DNA from: Cephaloticoccus sp.
Lineage (GTDB): Bacteria > Verrucomicrobiota > Verrucomicrobiia > Opitutales > Opitutaceae
Reading direction: 5' to 3'
Length of the DNA stretch: 61,989 nt
Assembly (NCBI GenBank): GCA_021734075.1
Contig: JAIPJW010000006.1
Location: forward strand, 1 to 61,989
Position numbers and translations under genes: made by a program. Position 1 is the first letter of the stretch, and every line of letters begins with the position of its first letter. Positions 35,381-44,801 of the stretch are shown one piece after another. Below the pieces are notes generated by a model, which saw only the letters and a program-made list of their open reading frames with translations, had not been told where the DNA came from and searched no databases.

Positions 35381-35687
35381 ACCGTCAATTTTGCAAAACC
35401 GGCTGCGAGCGCAAGGCACCCTAAACCAATTGGGCCAAATGGCGGATGAACGGACACAGGACCACACCGGGCGGCTATGATGTGAATCAGCCGGCCAGAA
35501 GTTATGGTGCGCTATGCCAGCGTTCAAATTGGATGATTAGTGGCGACCTGCACGCGCACGACACAAGTGGCGAGTGAGGCACGATTCACCGGGGTGGACG
35601 AATTGGTGCATGAGAGTCCACTTGTCCTGCACGGAAACAACCAAGCGGCCCTCGGTTTGGTCTGCGCCGATGGACCGGGTGCTGGTT
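35381..35687. other. Gene-free stretch upstream of the aminopeptidase
   Basis: 307 bp between the aminopeptidase start and the alcohol dehydrogenase stop, both on the minus strand. On the plus strand a GTG-started frame of 56 codons (35541-35708) runs into the dehydrogenase end. It has no ribosome site and no recognisable family, so it is not called. No palindromes of the repeat family. Confidence 0.5.
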
Positions 35688-36671
35688 CTACGGACAGTCT
35701 TGTTCGGCGATGATGATCGCGCCGAGTCGTTGCTCGGTTTCCACGCGGTGATGGGCTGCGGCGGCCTGCGCCCTCGGGTAGATCCGATCGACGATTGATC
35801 GGATTTTGCCTTCCTCGATCATGGTCTTGAGCGTGAGAAGTTCTGCCTTCGTTTCCCCGGCAAAAGCAAAGATCGCAGTCTTGTCCGTGAACCGTGAAGT
35901 GAGCACCGAGCGGATCATGTCGGAGAATTTGGGGTTTGCCGTCAGATACCGTCCCTTGGGCTTCAGGCACGCGATGCTGCGCGCGTAGTCGTTTCGCGCC
36001 ACCATGTTGAAGATCACATCGTAGGTCTGTCCGGTGGCGGCGAAATCTTCCCGGGTATAGTCGATGAAATGATCCGCGCCGAGGTTTCGTAGCAGATCGG
36101 CTTTGATCGGATGATCCACGACGGTGACCTTCGCGCCCATCGCCTTCGCGATTTGCACGGCGAAGCTGCCGATACTCCCGCCCGCGCCATTGATCAATAC
36201 GGTTTCGCCGGGTTGCAGTCTGGCCCGGCGCATAAAGTGGAGCGCGTTCAATCCGCCCAATGGCACGGCGGCGGCTTCCGTGAAACTCAGGTTGTCCGGC
36301 TTGGGCACGATCGTGTAGTCGTCAGGCAGGCACAGGTATTCACCGTAGGCACCGAGCCGCATTTGGGCGCACCCGAAGATGGCGTCTCCGGGTTTGAAGC
36401 GTGTCACGGCCGCACCGACGGCATCGACCTCGCCGGCAAAATAGCCGCCGAGGATGGGTTTTCTCGGTCGGCGAATTCCCATGGCGATACGCAGGGGCAG
36501 CCAAAACCAGTTCACGGCAAACTTGAAACGGCGCATCTCACAGTCCGACTTGGTGACCTCGGCCGCGCGCACGTGAATCAGGATTTCATTTTTCTGCGGC
36601 ACCGGCTTCGGCACCTCGCCGACGTGGAGCACCTCCGGCGGACCATACCGTTCATAGACGATGGCTTTCAC
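35688..36671 (-). CDS. NAD(P)-dependent medium-chain dehydrogenase, quinone-reductase-like
   Basis: 327 residues of the zinc-independent MDR branch. GroES-like N-terminal part (GPPEVLHVGEVPKPVPQKNEILIHVRAAEV), then the nucleotide-binding motif GAGGSIGSFAVQIAKAMGA and the LGADHFIDYTREDF loop. Members reduce quinones or enones using NADPH. Starts at a GTG (36669-36671), so translation is probably modest. Stands alone between glyS and the aminopeptidase. Confidence 0.88.
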   Translation of the reverse strand: MKAIVYERYGPPEVLHVGEVPKPVPQKNEILIHVRAAEVTKSDCEMRRFKFAVNWFWLPLRIAMGIRRPRKPILGGYFAGEVDAVGAAVTRFKPGDAIFGCAQMRLGAYGEYLCLPDDYTIVPKPDNLSFTEAAAVPLGGLNALHFMRRARLQPGETVLINGAGGSIGSFAVQIAKAMGAKVTVVDHPIKADLLRNLGADHFIDYTREDFAATGQTYDVIFNMVARNDYARSIACLKPKGRYLTANPKFSDMIRSVLTSRFTDKTAIFAFAGETKAELLTLKTMIEEGKIRSIVDRIYPRAQAAAAHHRVETEQRLGAIIIAEQDCP

Positions 36672-36809
36672 GACGGCATATTATTCGTGGTTTCAATCAC
36701 GACTGACCCTCAAGCGGGCTGCCTGATGGGTCAAAACTTTCTGCAGTGGAGTTGAGGCGTCCGCCGGTGGAGGATTTCCCTTGGCTGAAGCCGGGGAGGA
36801 CAGGCCGGC

Positions 36810-38429
36810 TTAATAAACCGCTTCGTCCAAGAGTTGAAACAATTCTTGTTCCGTGATGCGGCGCTGCGCCATCGAGTCGCGTTCGCGGAGGGTGAAGGTG
36901 TCGCCTTCCTTCTCGATGGTGTCGAAATCAATGGTCACGCACCACGGGGTGCCGATCTCGTCCTGGCGGCGATAGCGGCGGCCGATGGCCCCGGCCTCGT
37001 CGTAGAACACGGCGTAGCGGCGCTGTAGTTTTTTGTAGAGTGCCTTGGCGCGATCGGTGAGGACCTCCTTGTTCTTGAGCAGCGGCAGCACGGCGACCTT
37101 GACCGGGGCGATACGCGGCGAAAGCCGCAGCACGGTGCGCGTCTCGGTGTTGCCCTTCTCATCGGTGACCTGCTCCTCCGCATAGGCGGCGCACAGCACG
37201 GCGAGCAAAATGCGATCCACGCCGACGGCGGGTTCGATCACGTGCGGCACGAATTTCTTCTTCGTGGCTTCGTCGAAAATGTCCTGCGGTTTGCCGGAGG
37301 CCTTGGCGTGCTGGGTGAGGTCGTAGTTGCCGCGGGCGGCGATGCCCCAGAGCTCCTGCACCCCGAAGGGATACTTGAACATGATGTCCGTCGTGCCACG
37401 CGAGTAGAAGGCGAGCTTGGCCTTCTCGTGTTCGAACAGGGAAAGATGTGACTCGGGCAGGCCGATCGACCTGAGCCAGTCCCAGCACCATTGGATCCAG
37501 TCCTGGTGCGCCTGCGCCCAGTCGGCGTCCTCGTGGATGAAATATTCCATTTCCATCTGCTCGAACTCACGTGAGCGGAAGATGAAGTTGCGCGGCGTGA
37601 TCTCGTTGCGGAACGACTTGCCGATTTGCGCGATGCCGAAGGGCAGCTTCACGCGGCCGGTGTCCACCACACTCTTGAAATCCACAAACATGCCCTGGGC
37701 GGTCTCCGGCCGCAGGTAGGCGACCGAGGAACCGTCCGTCATCGCGCCCACGTTGGTTTGGAACATCATGTTGAACGAGCGCGGCGGCGTGAGGCTGCCG
37801 GGCTCACCCGTGGCAGGGGAGGGAATGAGGGCGATTTCCTCAGGCGCGGCTTCCGTCATGTCGCGCATTTTGAAGCCAAAAATCTCACCGCGAACGCCTA
37901 ACTTGCGCTTCAGCTCCCGTGCCTTTTCGTCGAGTTCCTGAGCGGTCCGCTCGCTCTCGAGTGCTGAGACGTAACCAATGGTCTTAGTTTCAAAATACTT
38001 TTCGCGCACAGACGGAGGAACCGTGCCATGGTGTTTCACCAGATCTGCGTATTCGAGTTCAAGATCGGCTTTGAGCGCAGTCACTTCCACAGCCGCGAAA
38101 AACAACTGGTCGGCCCGGTAGCGCTGCTTGCTCGCCTTGCAGTCCACCAGCGGATCGGTGAAGCCGTCGACATGACCGGAGGCTTCCCAGACCTTGGGGT
38201 GCATGATGATCGAGGTTTCGAGGCCGACGACATCGTCGCGGCGGCGCACCATGTCGTCCCACCAGCAGTCGCGGATGTTCTTTTTCAACTCGGAGCCGAG
38301 CGGACCGTAGTCGAAGAAGCCGTTGAAGCCGTTGTAGATTTCAGACGATTGGAAGATGAAGCCGCGGCGCTTGGAAAGCGCGACGATGGCATCCATGGAG
38401 ACTTCGGCGGGAGCGGCGGATTCGGACAT
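36810..38429 (-). CDS. glyS: Glycyl-tRNA synthetase (homodimeric type)
   Basis: Charges tRNA-Gly. The 539-residue product is the alpha2, archaeal/eukaryotic-like form, with [31 protein letters not shown] at the N-terminus. Class II motifs follow: [38 protein letters not shown] (motif 2), and the motif 3 region [17 protein letters not shown]. The anticodon-binding domain ends the protein ([13 protein letters not shown] onward). An insertion at about 130-185 separates early motifs as usual. Divergent from the HtrA protease with 155 bp between the starts. Confidence 0.95.
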   Translation of the reverse strand: MSESAAPAEVSMDAIVALSKRRGFIFQSSEIYNGFNGFFDYGPLGSELKKNIRDCWWDDMVRRRDDVVGLETSIIMHPKVWEASGHVDGFTDPLVDCKASKQRYRADQLFFAAVEVTALKADLELEYADLVKHHGTVPPSVREKYFETKTIGYVSALESERTAQELDEKARELKRKLGVRGEIFGFKMRDMTEAAPEEIALIPSPATGEPGSLTPPRSFNMMFQTNVGAMTDGSSVAYLRPETAQGMFVDFKSVVDTGRVKLPFGIAQIGKSFRNEITPRNFIFRSREFEQMEMEYFIHEDADWAQAHQDWIQWCWDWLRSIGLPESHLSLFEHEKAKLAFYSRGTTDIMFKYPFGVQELWGIAARGNYDLTQHAKASGKPQDIFDEATKKKFVPHVIEPAVGVDRILLAVLCAAYAEEQVTDEKGNTETRTVLRLSPRIAPVKVAVLPLLKNKEVLTDRAKALYKKLQRRYAVFYDEAGAIGRRYRRQDEIGTPWCVTIDFDTIEKEGDTFTLRERDSMAQRRITEQELFQLLDEAVY

Positions 38430-38584
38430 AAGGGGAGCACGCTAGCCGGGTGGGTTGCTCCCGGTCAACACCGGGGTTAAAGAGAAAACGGAACTTGCAG
38501 CCTGATCGAAAGTCTTATCCCACCGTGCCGCACGGATGGCTATTCAAGGGACCGTGCCGGTGCAGTCTCGATCAACTTTTGCAT

Positions 38585-40075
38585 ATGAACATGAAAAATC
38601 CAGTATTCAAACGCGGCCTCATTTGGCTGGCCCTGATGGTCTTGGTGGGTGCCTCCGGCATTGCGGTATGGGCGAGCGACAAGGCCAAGGAGCGTGCGCC
38701 GCTCGAGTTGAAAACCGACCGTCAACCCATCGATCGCGACAAGGCCCTGCGGGTGAGCTACGCCAGTGTGGTAAAACAGGCGGCGCCGAGCGTGGTGTAT
38801 GTGTTTTCCAGCAAGACGGTCAAATTGCGCAACGACATGTCACCGTTTTATAACGATCCGATGTTCCGCCGGTTTTTCAATATCCCGGAACACGGTCAGA
38901 TGGCCCCGCGGGAACAAAAGCAACAGGGCCTGGGCTCGGGGGTGATTGTTTCCAGCAATGGTTATATCATCACCAACAACCATGTGGTGGACGGGGCGGA
39001 CGAGGTGAAGGTCGCCGTGGGTGAACCGCGCAAGGAATACAAGGCGGAGGTCGTGGGCCGGGACGCCAAGGCGGACATCGCGGTGTTGAAGATCGACGCC
39101 ACGGATCTGCCGGCGGCCAAACTGGGGGACAGCGACCAGCTCGAGGTGGGCGACACGGTCTTCGCGATCGGCAACCCCTTTGGCATCGGCCTCACCGTCA
39201 CGCACGGGATCGTCAGCGCGCTGGGTCGCGGCGGCCTGGGCATCGAGGATTATGAAGACTTTATCCAGACGGATGCGGCGATCAACCCGGGCAATTCCGG
39301 CGGCGCCTTGGTCGATACGCAGGGACGGGTGATCGGGATCAACACCGCCATTCTCAGCCGCAGCGGAGGATTCAACGGGGTGGGATTTGCCATTCCCTTC
39401 AATCTGGCCCGTTCCCTGGCCGAGCAGCTGGTGACCTCGGGCAAAATTACCCGTGGTTTCATGGGCGTGAACACCCAGGCGCTCGAGTCCGATCTGGCGA
39501 CCCAGTTTGGGGTCAACCAGGGGGCGCTGGTGACCGATGTCACCCCGGACAGCCCGGCGGACAAGGCCGGACTCAAGAGCGGCGACATCATCACGAAGGT
39601 GGACGGCAAGGATGTGCTGGATCCGCGGCGTTTGCAGCTGGCCGTGGTTCGGCTCGCGCCGGGCACCGAGGTGAAGGTTGAATATGTGCGCGACGGCAAG
39701 ACCGAGACGGTGACCTTCAAGCTGGGCGAACTGCCGACCAAGGAACTGGCTGCGGGCGAAGGTTACGGCGGGAGTGATGAAGGTGTGTTGAACGGCGTGG
39801 GGGTCACGGATATCACGCCCCAACTCCGGGCCCAATTCCGCCTGCCGCCGAATTTGCAGGGCGCGATCATCACCGATGTCAAACCCGACAGTGCTTCCGC
39901 CCGCGATGGGCTGCAACAGGGCGACGTGGTGCTCAGCCTGGATCGCCGTCCGGTGAGCAATGCCGAGGAGGCCGTCAAGCTCAGTGAGGAAATCAAGGGC
40001 CCCAAGGTGTTGGTGCGCATCTGGCGCGAGGGCGTCAGCCGCTACATCGTGGTGGACGAATCGGAATCAAAATAA
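38585..40075 (+). CDS. HtrA/DegP-type periplasmic serine protease
   Basis: 496 residues. An N-terminal signal anchor (about 7-30) is followed by a trypsin-like domain with the triad His133 (TNNHVVDG), Asp164 (ADIAVLKI) and Ser238 (GNSGGAL). Two PDZ domains follow (about 300-390 with SPADKAGLKSGDIITKVDG, and 405-490 with SASARDGLQQGDVVLSLD). Degrades or refolds damaged envelope proteins. A single-gene promoter or sharing with the downstream TonB-type gene, 105 bp away on the same strand, are both possible. Family-level name only; DegP, DegQ and MucD cannot be told apart here. Confidence 0.93.
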   Translation: MNMKNPVFKRGLIWLALMVLVGASGIAVWASDKAKERAPLELKTDRQPIDRDKALRVSYASVVKQAAPSVVYVFSSKTVKLRNDMSPFYNDPMFRRFFNIPEHGQMAPREQKQQGLGSGVIVSSNGYIITNNHVVDGADEVKVAVGEPRKEYKAEVVGRDAKADIAVLKIDATDLPAAKLGDSDQLEVGDTVFAIGNPFGIGLTVTHGIVSALGRGGLGIEDYEDFIQTDAAINPGNSGGALVDTQGRVIGINTAILSRSGGFNGVGFAIPFNLARSLAEQLVTSGKITRGFMGVNTQALESDLATQFGVNQGALVTDVTPDSPADKAGLKSGDIITKVDGKDVLDPRRLQLAVVRLAPGTEVKVEYVRDGKTETVTFKLGELPTKELAAGEGYGGSDEGVLNGVGVTDITPQLRAQFRLPPNLQGAIITDVKPDSASARDGLQQGDVVLSLDRRPVSNAEEAVKLSEEIKGPKVLVRIWREGVSRYIVVDESESK

Positions 40076-40180
40076 GGTTCCGGAGGAGTGAAACCGCCGC
40101 CGATCATCGATCCAGCGGCGGACCCGTTTGGCCCCAAATCCGCGATTGCCTTGGCTTATGACATTCAGCAATTTGCCGCG

Positions 40181-41332
40181 ATGAAGATTTTCATGGCTGC
40201 AGGGATTTTCGCGTTGTCTTTGACGGTTGGAGTGCAGGCCCAGTCAACCGAAGGCGGTGGCACGGTGGTGGGTGGCGGCACGCCGGCCCAGGGCGGTCCG
40301 CCGATTTCGCAACGCGTTTACCAGGGCATGGCGAATAACATCCAGGTCAATGAGCGGTCGGCCTATGTCGAACCGGAGAGCAAGACCCCGCCCTACTATC
40401 CCAAGCAACTGCGTGATGCCGGCATCAAGGGCACGGTGCTGGTCGAAGTCGAGGTGGACCGCGACAATTCCGTGCGCAATCCCCGGGTGATCAAGTCGGA
40501 TCATCCCGAGTTGAACATGCTGGCGATCGAGACGGTGCTGAATTGGAAATACGCCTGCGCGGTCGTCAATGGGGCGATGGCCCGCTCCCGCATCGAGGTT
40601 GAGGTCGTCTTTGATCCCGCGGCCGCGGAGGCCGAGCGCAAGGTGCGGCTGGCCAAACTGCGCGGCAAGCCCAGCAAGGAACTGCCCGAGCTTTACCAGT
40701 ATGACGAAGCGCCCGACCTGGTGCGCAAATGCCCGGCCGTTTATCCGTATGACTTGTTGATGAAGGGCAAGACGGGCAGCGCGACGGTGTCCTTCATTGT
40801 CGATCCCACCGGCAACGCCCGGGGCGCCGAGGTCAAGAAGGCCAGCAATCCGGAATTTGGCGCCGCCACGGCCGCGATGGTGGAGGCGTGGACCTTCGAA
40901 CCGGCGATGAAGGACGGCAAACCCTGCTGGGCCCTGCTGACCCTGGAACAAAAGTTCAACCGCATCAGTGCCGATGCCCCGATCGATGAAGCCACGGGTG
41001 AGCTCGTTGATGACATCAAGGCCGACCGGGTGAAAATTTACGGTTTCAGTGAAATCGATGAAAAGCCCCGCCCCATCTACCAAGTCGGGCCGGAGTTGCC
41101 CGAGGCGCTGCGCAAGTCCGGCAAGGGGGCAACCGCCCAGATAGAATTCATCATCGACCACCATGGGCGCGTGAAACTGCCGCGGATCATCTCGTCCAAT
41201 GAGGAGGCCTTCGGCTGGGCCGCGGCGACCGCGGTTTCGCGCTGGGTTTTTTCTCCGGCGGTGAAGGATGGCCAACCGGCCTACGTGCGGGTGCGGGTGC
41301 CGATTGCCTACGAGCCGCCGAAAAAGAAATAG
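40181..41332 (+). CDS. Secreted protein with three TonB C-terminal domains
   Basis: 383 residues with a cleavable signal peptide (MKIFMAAGIFALSLTVGVQA) rather than the membrane anchor of a true TonB, then a Gly-rich linker. Three copies of the TonB_C fold follow: about 72-144 (YYPKQLRDAGIKGTVLVEV), 187-260 (YPYDLLMKGKTGSATVSFIV) and 303-377 (ELPEALRKSGKGATAQIEFI). Each has the pattern G-x-[AV]-x-[VI]-x-[FV]-x-[VI]-[DH] and an ending like F-x-P-A-x-K-D-G. Not an energy transducer by itself, since no membrane helix, Pro-rich spacer or ExbBD is nearby. Probably a periplasmic binding or adaptor protein. Follows the HtrA gene. Confidence 0.8.
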   Translation: MKIFMAAGIFALSLTVGVQAQSTEGGGTVVGGGTPAQGGPPISQRVYQGMANNIQVNERSAYVEPESKTPPYYPKQLRDAGIKGTVLVEVEVDRDNSVRNPRVIKSDHPELNMLAIETVLNWKYACAVVNGAMARSRIEVEVVFDPAAAEAERKVRLAKLRGKPSKELPELYQYDEAPDLVRKCPAVYPYDLLMKGKTGSATVSFIVDPTGNARGAEVKKASNPEFGAATAAMVEAWTFEPAMKDGKPCWALLTLEQKFNRISADAPIDEATGELVDDIKADRVKIYGFSEIDEKPRPIYQVGPELPEALRKSGKGATAQIEFIIDHHGRVKLPRIISSNEEAFGWAAATAVSRWVFSPAVKDGQPAYVRVRVPIAYEPPKKK

Positions 41333-41359
41333 CGTTCGGGTTCCGGGTTGGCCCGTCGG

Positions 41360-43846
41360 TTATTTGACGGCCACCGGTTCGACGTGCCAGATGTCGCGGC
41401 AGTATTCCCGGATCGCGCGATCCGAGGAAAACTTGCCCATCCGGGCCACATTGAGAATCGATCGGCGGGTCCAGTCGGCCTGATCCAGATAGGCGTGACT
41501 CACATTTTCCTGCGCTTCGATATAGGCGGAATAATCGGCCAGGAGCAGGTAGTCGTCGCGCTCGAGCAGGGCGTTGACCAAAGGCTGGAACAAGCCCGGC
41601 TGTTCGGGGGAGAACGTCCCGCTCTCGATCAGATCGAGCACGGCGCGCAGTTCCGCGTTTTGCTCGTATAATGCCCGCGGGTGATAGCCCTGCCATTTGC
41701 GCTGTTCGACCTCGGCGGCGGTCAGGCCGAAGAGAAAGAAATTCTCCGCGCCCACCTCCTCGCGGATTTCGACGTTGGCCCCGTCGAGGGTGCCAATGGT
41801 GAGGGCTCCGTTCATGGAGAACTTCATGTTGCCCGTCCCCGAAGCTTCCTTGCCGGCGGTGGATATCTGTTCCGACAGGTCGGCCGCCGGATAGATGTGC
41901 TGGGAGTTCTTCACGTTGAAATCGGGGAAGAAAACCACGCGCAGTTGGTCGCGGGACTCGGGGTCGGTGTTGATCACCGCCGCCACGGCGTTGATGAGCT
42001 TGATGATGAGTTTGGCCGTGGCATAGGCCGGCGCGGCCTTGCCGCCAAAGATCACCGTTCGCGGGGTGATCCTCGCCGAGGGGTTTTGTTTCAACCGGTG
42101 ATAGAGGGTGAGCACATGCAGCAGGTTCAGGTGCTGGCGTTTGTATTCGTGGATGCGCTTGACCTGGATGTCGAAAAGGGAGTCGGGGTCGACCTTGATG
42201 CCGGTGCTCGCCCGGATGGCCCCGGCCAGCCGCACCTTGTTCGCGTGTTTCACCTGCTGCCATGCCATTTGGAAATCCGGATCGGTGGCAAAGGGCTCGA
42301 GCCCCCGCAGTTGGTCGAGATCGCTAACCCAAGCACTTCCGATCCGGCTGGTGATCAGTTTGGCGAGCCCCGGATTCGCCAGGGCCAGGAAACGACGCGG
42401 GGTCACGCCGTTGGTCTTGTTGGTGAATTTGTCCGGCCAGAGCGCATAAAAATCGCGCAGCACGGTTGCCTTGAGCAACTCGGTGTGCAGGGCGGCGACC
42501 CCGTTGATGGCGGAGCTCCCCACACAGGCCAGGTGCGCCATGCGGATGTATTTGTCGCCGCGCTCATCGATCAGGGAAAGGCGGCGGAGCCGGGCGGGAT
42601 CATCCGGCCAGCGGTCGGCAACCTCGGCCAGAAAGCGTTGGTTGATCTCGTAGATGATTTCAAGATGGCGGGGCAGCACCCGCTGGAAGAGGGGCAGAGG
42701 CCATTGCTCCAGGGCCTCGGGCAGGAGCGTGTGATTGGTATAGGCAAAAGTTTGGTGCGTGATCGACCAGGCTTGGTCCCAGTCCATGCCATGCTCATCC
42801 ACCAGCAGGCGCATCAACTCGGCCACGCCGATGGCCGGGTGGGTGTCGTTGAGTTGCACCGCGTATTTCTGGTGAAAGTTATCGAGGGACTTGGCGCGCT
42901 GGGTATGGATGCGAATCATGTCGCGCAGGGCACAGGAGACGAAAAAGTATTGTTGCTCCAGCCGGAGCTGTTTGCCGGCAGCCGGTTCATCGTTCGGGTA
43001 AAGCACCTTGGTGATGTTTTCCGAGACCACCTTTTCATTCACGGCACGGTAATAGTCGCCGACGTTGAAGGCCTGAAAGTCGAAGGAGTCGTGCGCCTCG
43101 GCTTTCCAGAGCCGCAACATGTTCACGGTTTTCACGCCATAACCCTGCATCAGGGTGTCGCAGGGCGTGCCGAGCACGATGCGGTGCGGGATCCACCGCA
43201 CACCATAGCGTCCCTGATCGTTGGTGAAGGGCTCGGTGTGCCCGCCGAGTTTGACCTCGAAGGTGACCTCGGGGTGGTTGATTTCCCAGGGGTAACCCAG
43301 GCGCAGCCAACGGTCGCTTTTTTCCACCTGCCAACCGTCCTGGATTTCCTGGTCAAAGATACCGAACTCGTAGCGAATGCCGTAGCCGATGGTGGGAATG
43401 CGCAGCGTGGCCAGTGATTCCATGTAACAGGCGGCGAGTCGACCGAGGCCACCATTGCCGAGGCCGGGTTCCTCCTCCTGTTCGATCAGATCGTCCAGAT
43501 CCTGCCCCATGCCCTTGAGCGCTTCCGCCGTGGCTTGGTAGATGCCAAGGCTGACCAGATTGCGGCCCAGTTGCGGTCCGATCAAAAACTCGGCCGAGAG
43601 ATAGACCACGGTGCGGCTGGTGTTGTCGAAATAAGTCTTCGCGGTGTGCACCCAGTTGTGGAGCAGGCGGTCGCGCACGGCATAAGCCAGGGCCAGGTAG
43701 TAATTGTTGCGGGTCGCGACCTCGGGGAACTTCCCGACCATGCAGAACAGCTTGTTCTTGATGTCCCGGCCCAGGCCCTCCGGCGTGTTGTCCAGGTCGC
43801 ACTCGTCCCACAGGGTGGACTTCGCTTCCTGCTGAGGCTTTTTCAT
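41360..43846 (-). CDS. glgP: Glycogen/alpha-glucan phosphorylase
   Basis: PLP enzyme releasing glucose 1-phosphate from glycogen or maltodextrin. 828 residues, normal length. Clear segments are NNYYLALAYAVRDRLLHNW at the N-terminus, GLGNGGLGRLAACYMESLATL, KQYAVQLNDTHPAIGVAELMR-like region, ITNGVTPRRF-type TNKTNGVTPRRFL, and the PLP lysine site EASGTGNMKFSMNGALTIGT. AGAGG before the ATG is a good ribosome site. Convergent with the TonB-type gene. No other glycogen genes nearby. Confidence 0.95.
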   Translation of the reverse strand: MKKPQQEAKSTLWDECDLDNTPEGLGRDIKNKLFCMVGKFPEVATRNNYYLALAYAVRDRLLHNWVHTAKTYFDNTSRTVVYLSAEFLIGPQLGRNLVSLGIYQATAEALKGMGQDLDDLIEQEEEPGLGNGGLGRLAACYMESLATLRIPTIGYGIRYEFGIFDQEIQDGWQVEKSDRWLRLGYPWEINHPEVTFEVKLGGHTEPFTNDQGRYGVRWIPHRIVLGTPCDTLMQGYGVKTVNMLRLWKAEAHDSFDFQAFNVGDYYRAVNEKVVSENITKVLYPNDEPAAGKQLRLEQQYFFVSCALRDMIRIHTQRAKSLDNFHQKYAVQLNDTHPAIGVAELMRLLVDEHGMDWDQAWSITHQTFAYTNHTLLPEALEQWPLPLFQRVLPRHLEIIYEINQRFLAEVADRWPDDPARLRRLSLIDERGDKYIRMAHLACVGSSAINGVAALHTELLKATVLRDFYALWPDKFTNKTNGVTPRRFLALANPGLAKLITSRIGSAWVSDLDQLRGLEPFATDPDFQMAWQQVKHANKVRLAGAIRASTGIKVDPDSLFDIQVKRIHEYKRQHLNLLHVLTLYHRLKQNPSARITPRTVIFGGKAAPAYATAKLIIKLINAVAAVINTDPESRDQLRVVFFPDFNVKNSQHIYPAADLSEQISTAGKEASGTGNMKFSMNGALTIGTLDGANVEIREEVGAENFFLFGLTAAEVEQRKWQGYHPRALYEQNAELRAVLDLIESGTFSPEQPGLFQPLVNALLERDDYLLLADYSAYIEAQENVSHAYLDQADWTRRSILNVARMGKFSSDRAIREYCRDIWHVEPVAVK

Positions 43847-44067
43847 AGGATTCCTCTCGGTCGTGGTGAAACATATTCACCCGGCCGGTGACCCGTTCGC
43901 GTCATCCACCGGGTGGACGTTGCCCATTACTAGCCGGGGTTGCCGGCGCGGCCAAGCCCAAAGGCAAACCGGGTGGCCACGGCTGATGCCGGCAGGGCGG
44001 CGGCTCCAAATTGCCCGGCTTGCTGTAATGGTCACGGAACGGCTCCGGGATTAAAATTCGGGCCAAG

Positions 44068-44304
44068 ATGAAAAATGCCACCGCCTTGCCGTCCGACCAG
44101 ATCACGGGTTATGTCGTGGCCGGTAAACCGGTCACCTGTCCGCACTGCGGGGGTGTCAGGTTCCACGACCGGAAGACGCTCATGAACACGCGCGGAGCGA
44201 CATTCTTCAACCTCGATTGGCTGAATCGCGCGGCCTTCACCCTGACCTGCAGCACCTGCAGCCGGATCGAATGGTTTGGCCGCGAACCGACGCCCGGGCA
44301 ATGA
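44068..44304 (+). CDS. Small Zn-ribbon nucleic-acid-binding-like protein (DUF2082 type)
   Basis: 78 residues with two Cys pairs, TCPHCGG (residues 23-29) and LTCSTCSRIEWF near the C-terminus, spaced by a segment (TRGATFFNLDWLNRAAFT) resembling DUF2082 / zinc_ribbon_13 proteins, predicted nucleic-acid binders. Divergent from glgP with 221 bp between starts; convergent with the Mpo1-like gene. A good candidate for a real short gene because of the paired motifs. Confidence 0.72.
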   Translation: MKNATALPSDQITGYVVAGKPVTCPHCGGVRFHDRKTLMNTRGATFFNLDWLNRAAFTLTCSTCSRIEWFGREPTPGQ

Positions 44305-44314
44305 CGGGCGGGCT

Positions 44315-44794
44315 TCAGTATTTTTGGCCGGCCTTCTTGTAGATGAAACTCAGGAGCCAGGCCGGGCCGATCAGGAGGAAGACGACGTCATTCAGGAACG
44401 ACGGCTTTTTTCCCTCGAGCTTGTGACCGATGAACTGGCCGATCCACGCCAGGACGAAAAGTCCGAGGCAGACCTGCCACACCGCATCCCCGGCATACCA
44501 ATAAAGCAGGGAAAGCAAAAAGTAGCACAGGCCCATGAAGGCCAGCATGCCGCAGCTCAAGGCCGGTGAAAGGCGCAGGTAAAAAAGAAAAACGAGCAGG
44601 ATGGCCGGTTGCGACCAGTTGAACCAGTCAACCGCCCCGCGCCAGGCCGCGGGCACGGGCAACGACCAGATGAAACCGAGCACGCAGAAAAAAATCACCG
44701 GCACGCAAACCCAATGAATGAGTTCATTGGTGTGGTGCTGATGGCTCTCCCCATACTCGGCGAACCACTGGTCGGCGGTTTTGCGGGTGGACAT
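44315..44794 (-). CDS. Mpo1-like (DUF962) membrane protein
   Basis: 159 residues with about four membrane helices. The N-terminal WFAEYGESHQHHTNELIHWVCVPVIFF and the C-terminal FVLAWIGQFIGHKLEGKKPSF carry the conserved histidines of the Mpo1/YGL010w family. Yeast Mpo1 is an iron-dependent dioxygenase acting on 2-hydroxy fatty acids. Bacterial members are uncharacterised. Start at 44794, seven bases after the stop of the TonB-type gene on the same strand, implying cotranscription. Confidence 0.88.
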   Translation of the reverse strand: MSTRKTADQWFAEYGESHQHHTNELIHWVCVPVIFFCVLGFIWSLPVPAAWRGAVDWFNWSQPAILLVFLFYLRLSPALSCGMLAFMGLCYFLLSLLYWYAGDAVWQVCLGLFVLAWIGQFIGHKLEGKKPSFLNDVVFLLIGPAWLLSFIYKKAGQKY

Positions 44795-44801
44795 GACGGA
44801 C

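Noticed and set aside
35541-35708. 56-codon plus-strand frame between aminopeptidase and dehydrogenase genes
   Set aside because: No ribosome site and no recognised family, and it overlaps the 3' end of the dehydrogenase gene on the other strand.
36672-36809. Possible tRNA gene near glyS
   Set aside because: No cloverleaf or TTCGA-type T-loop is found in this gap or in the other longer gaps.
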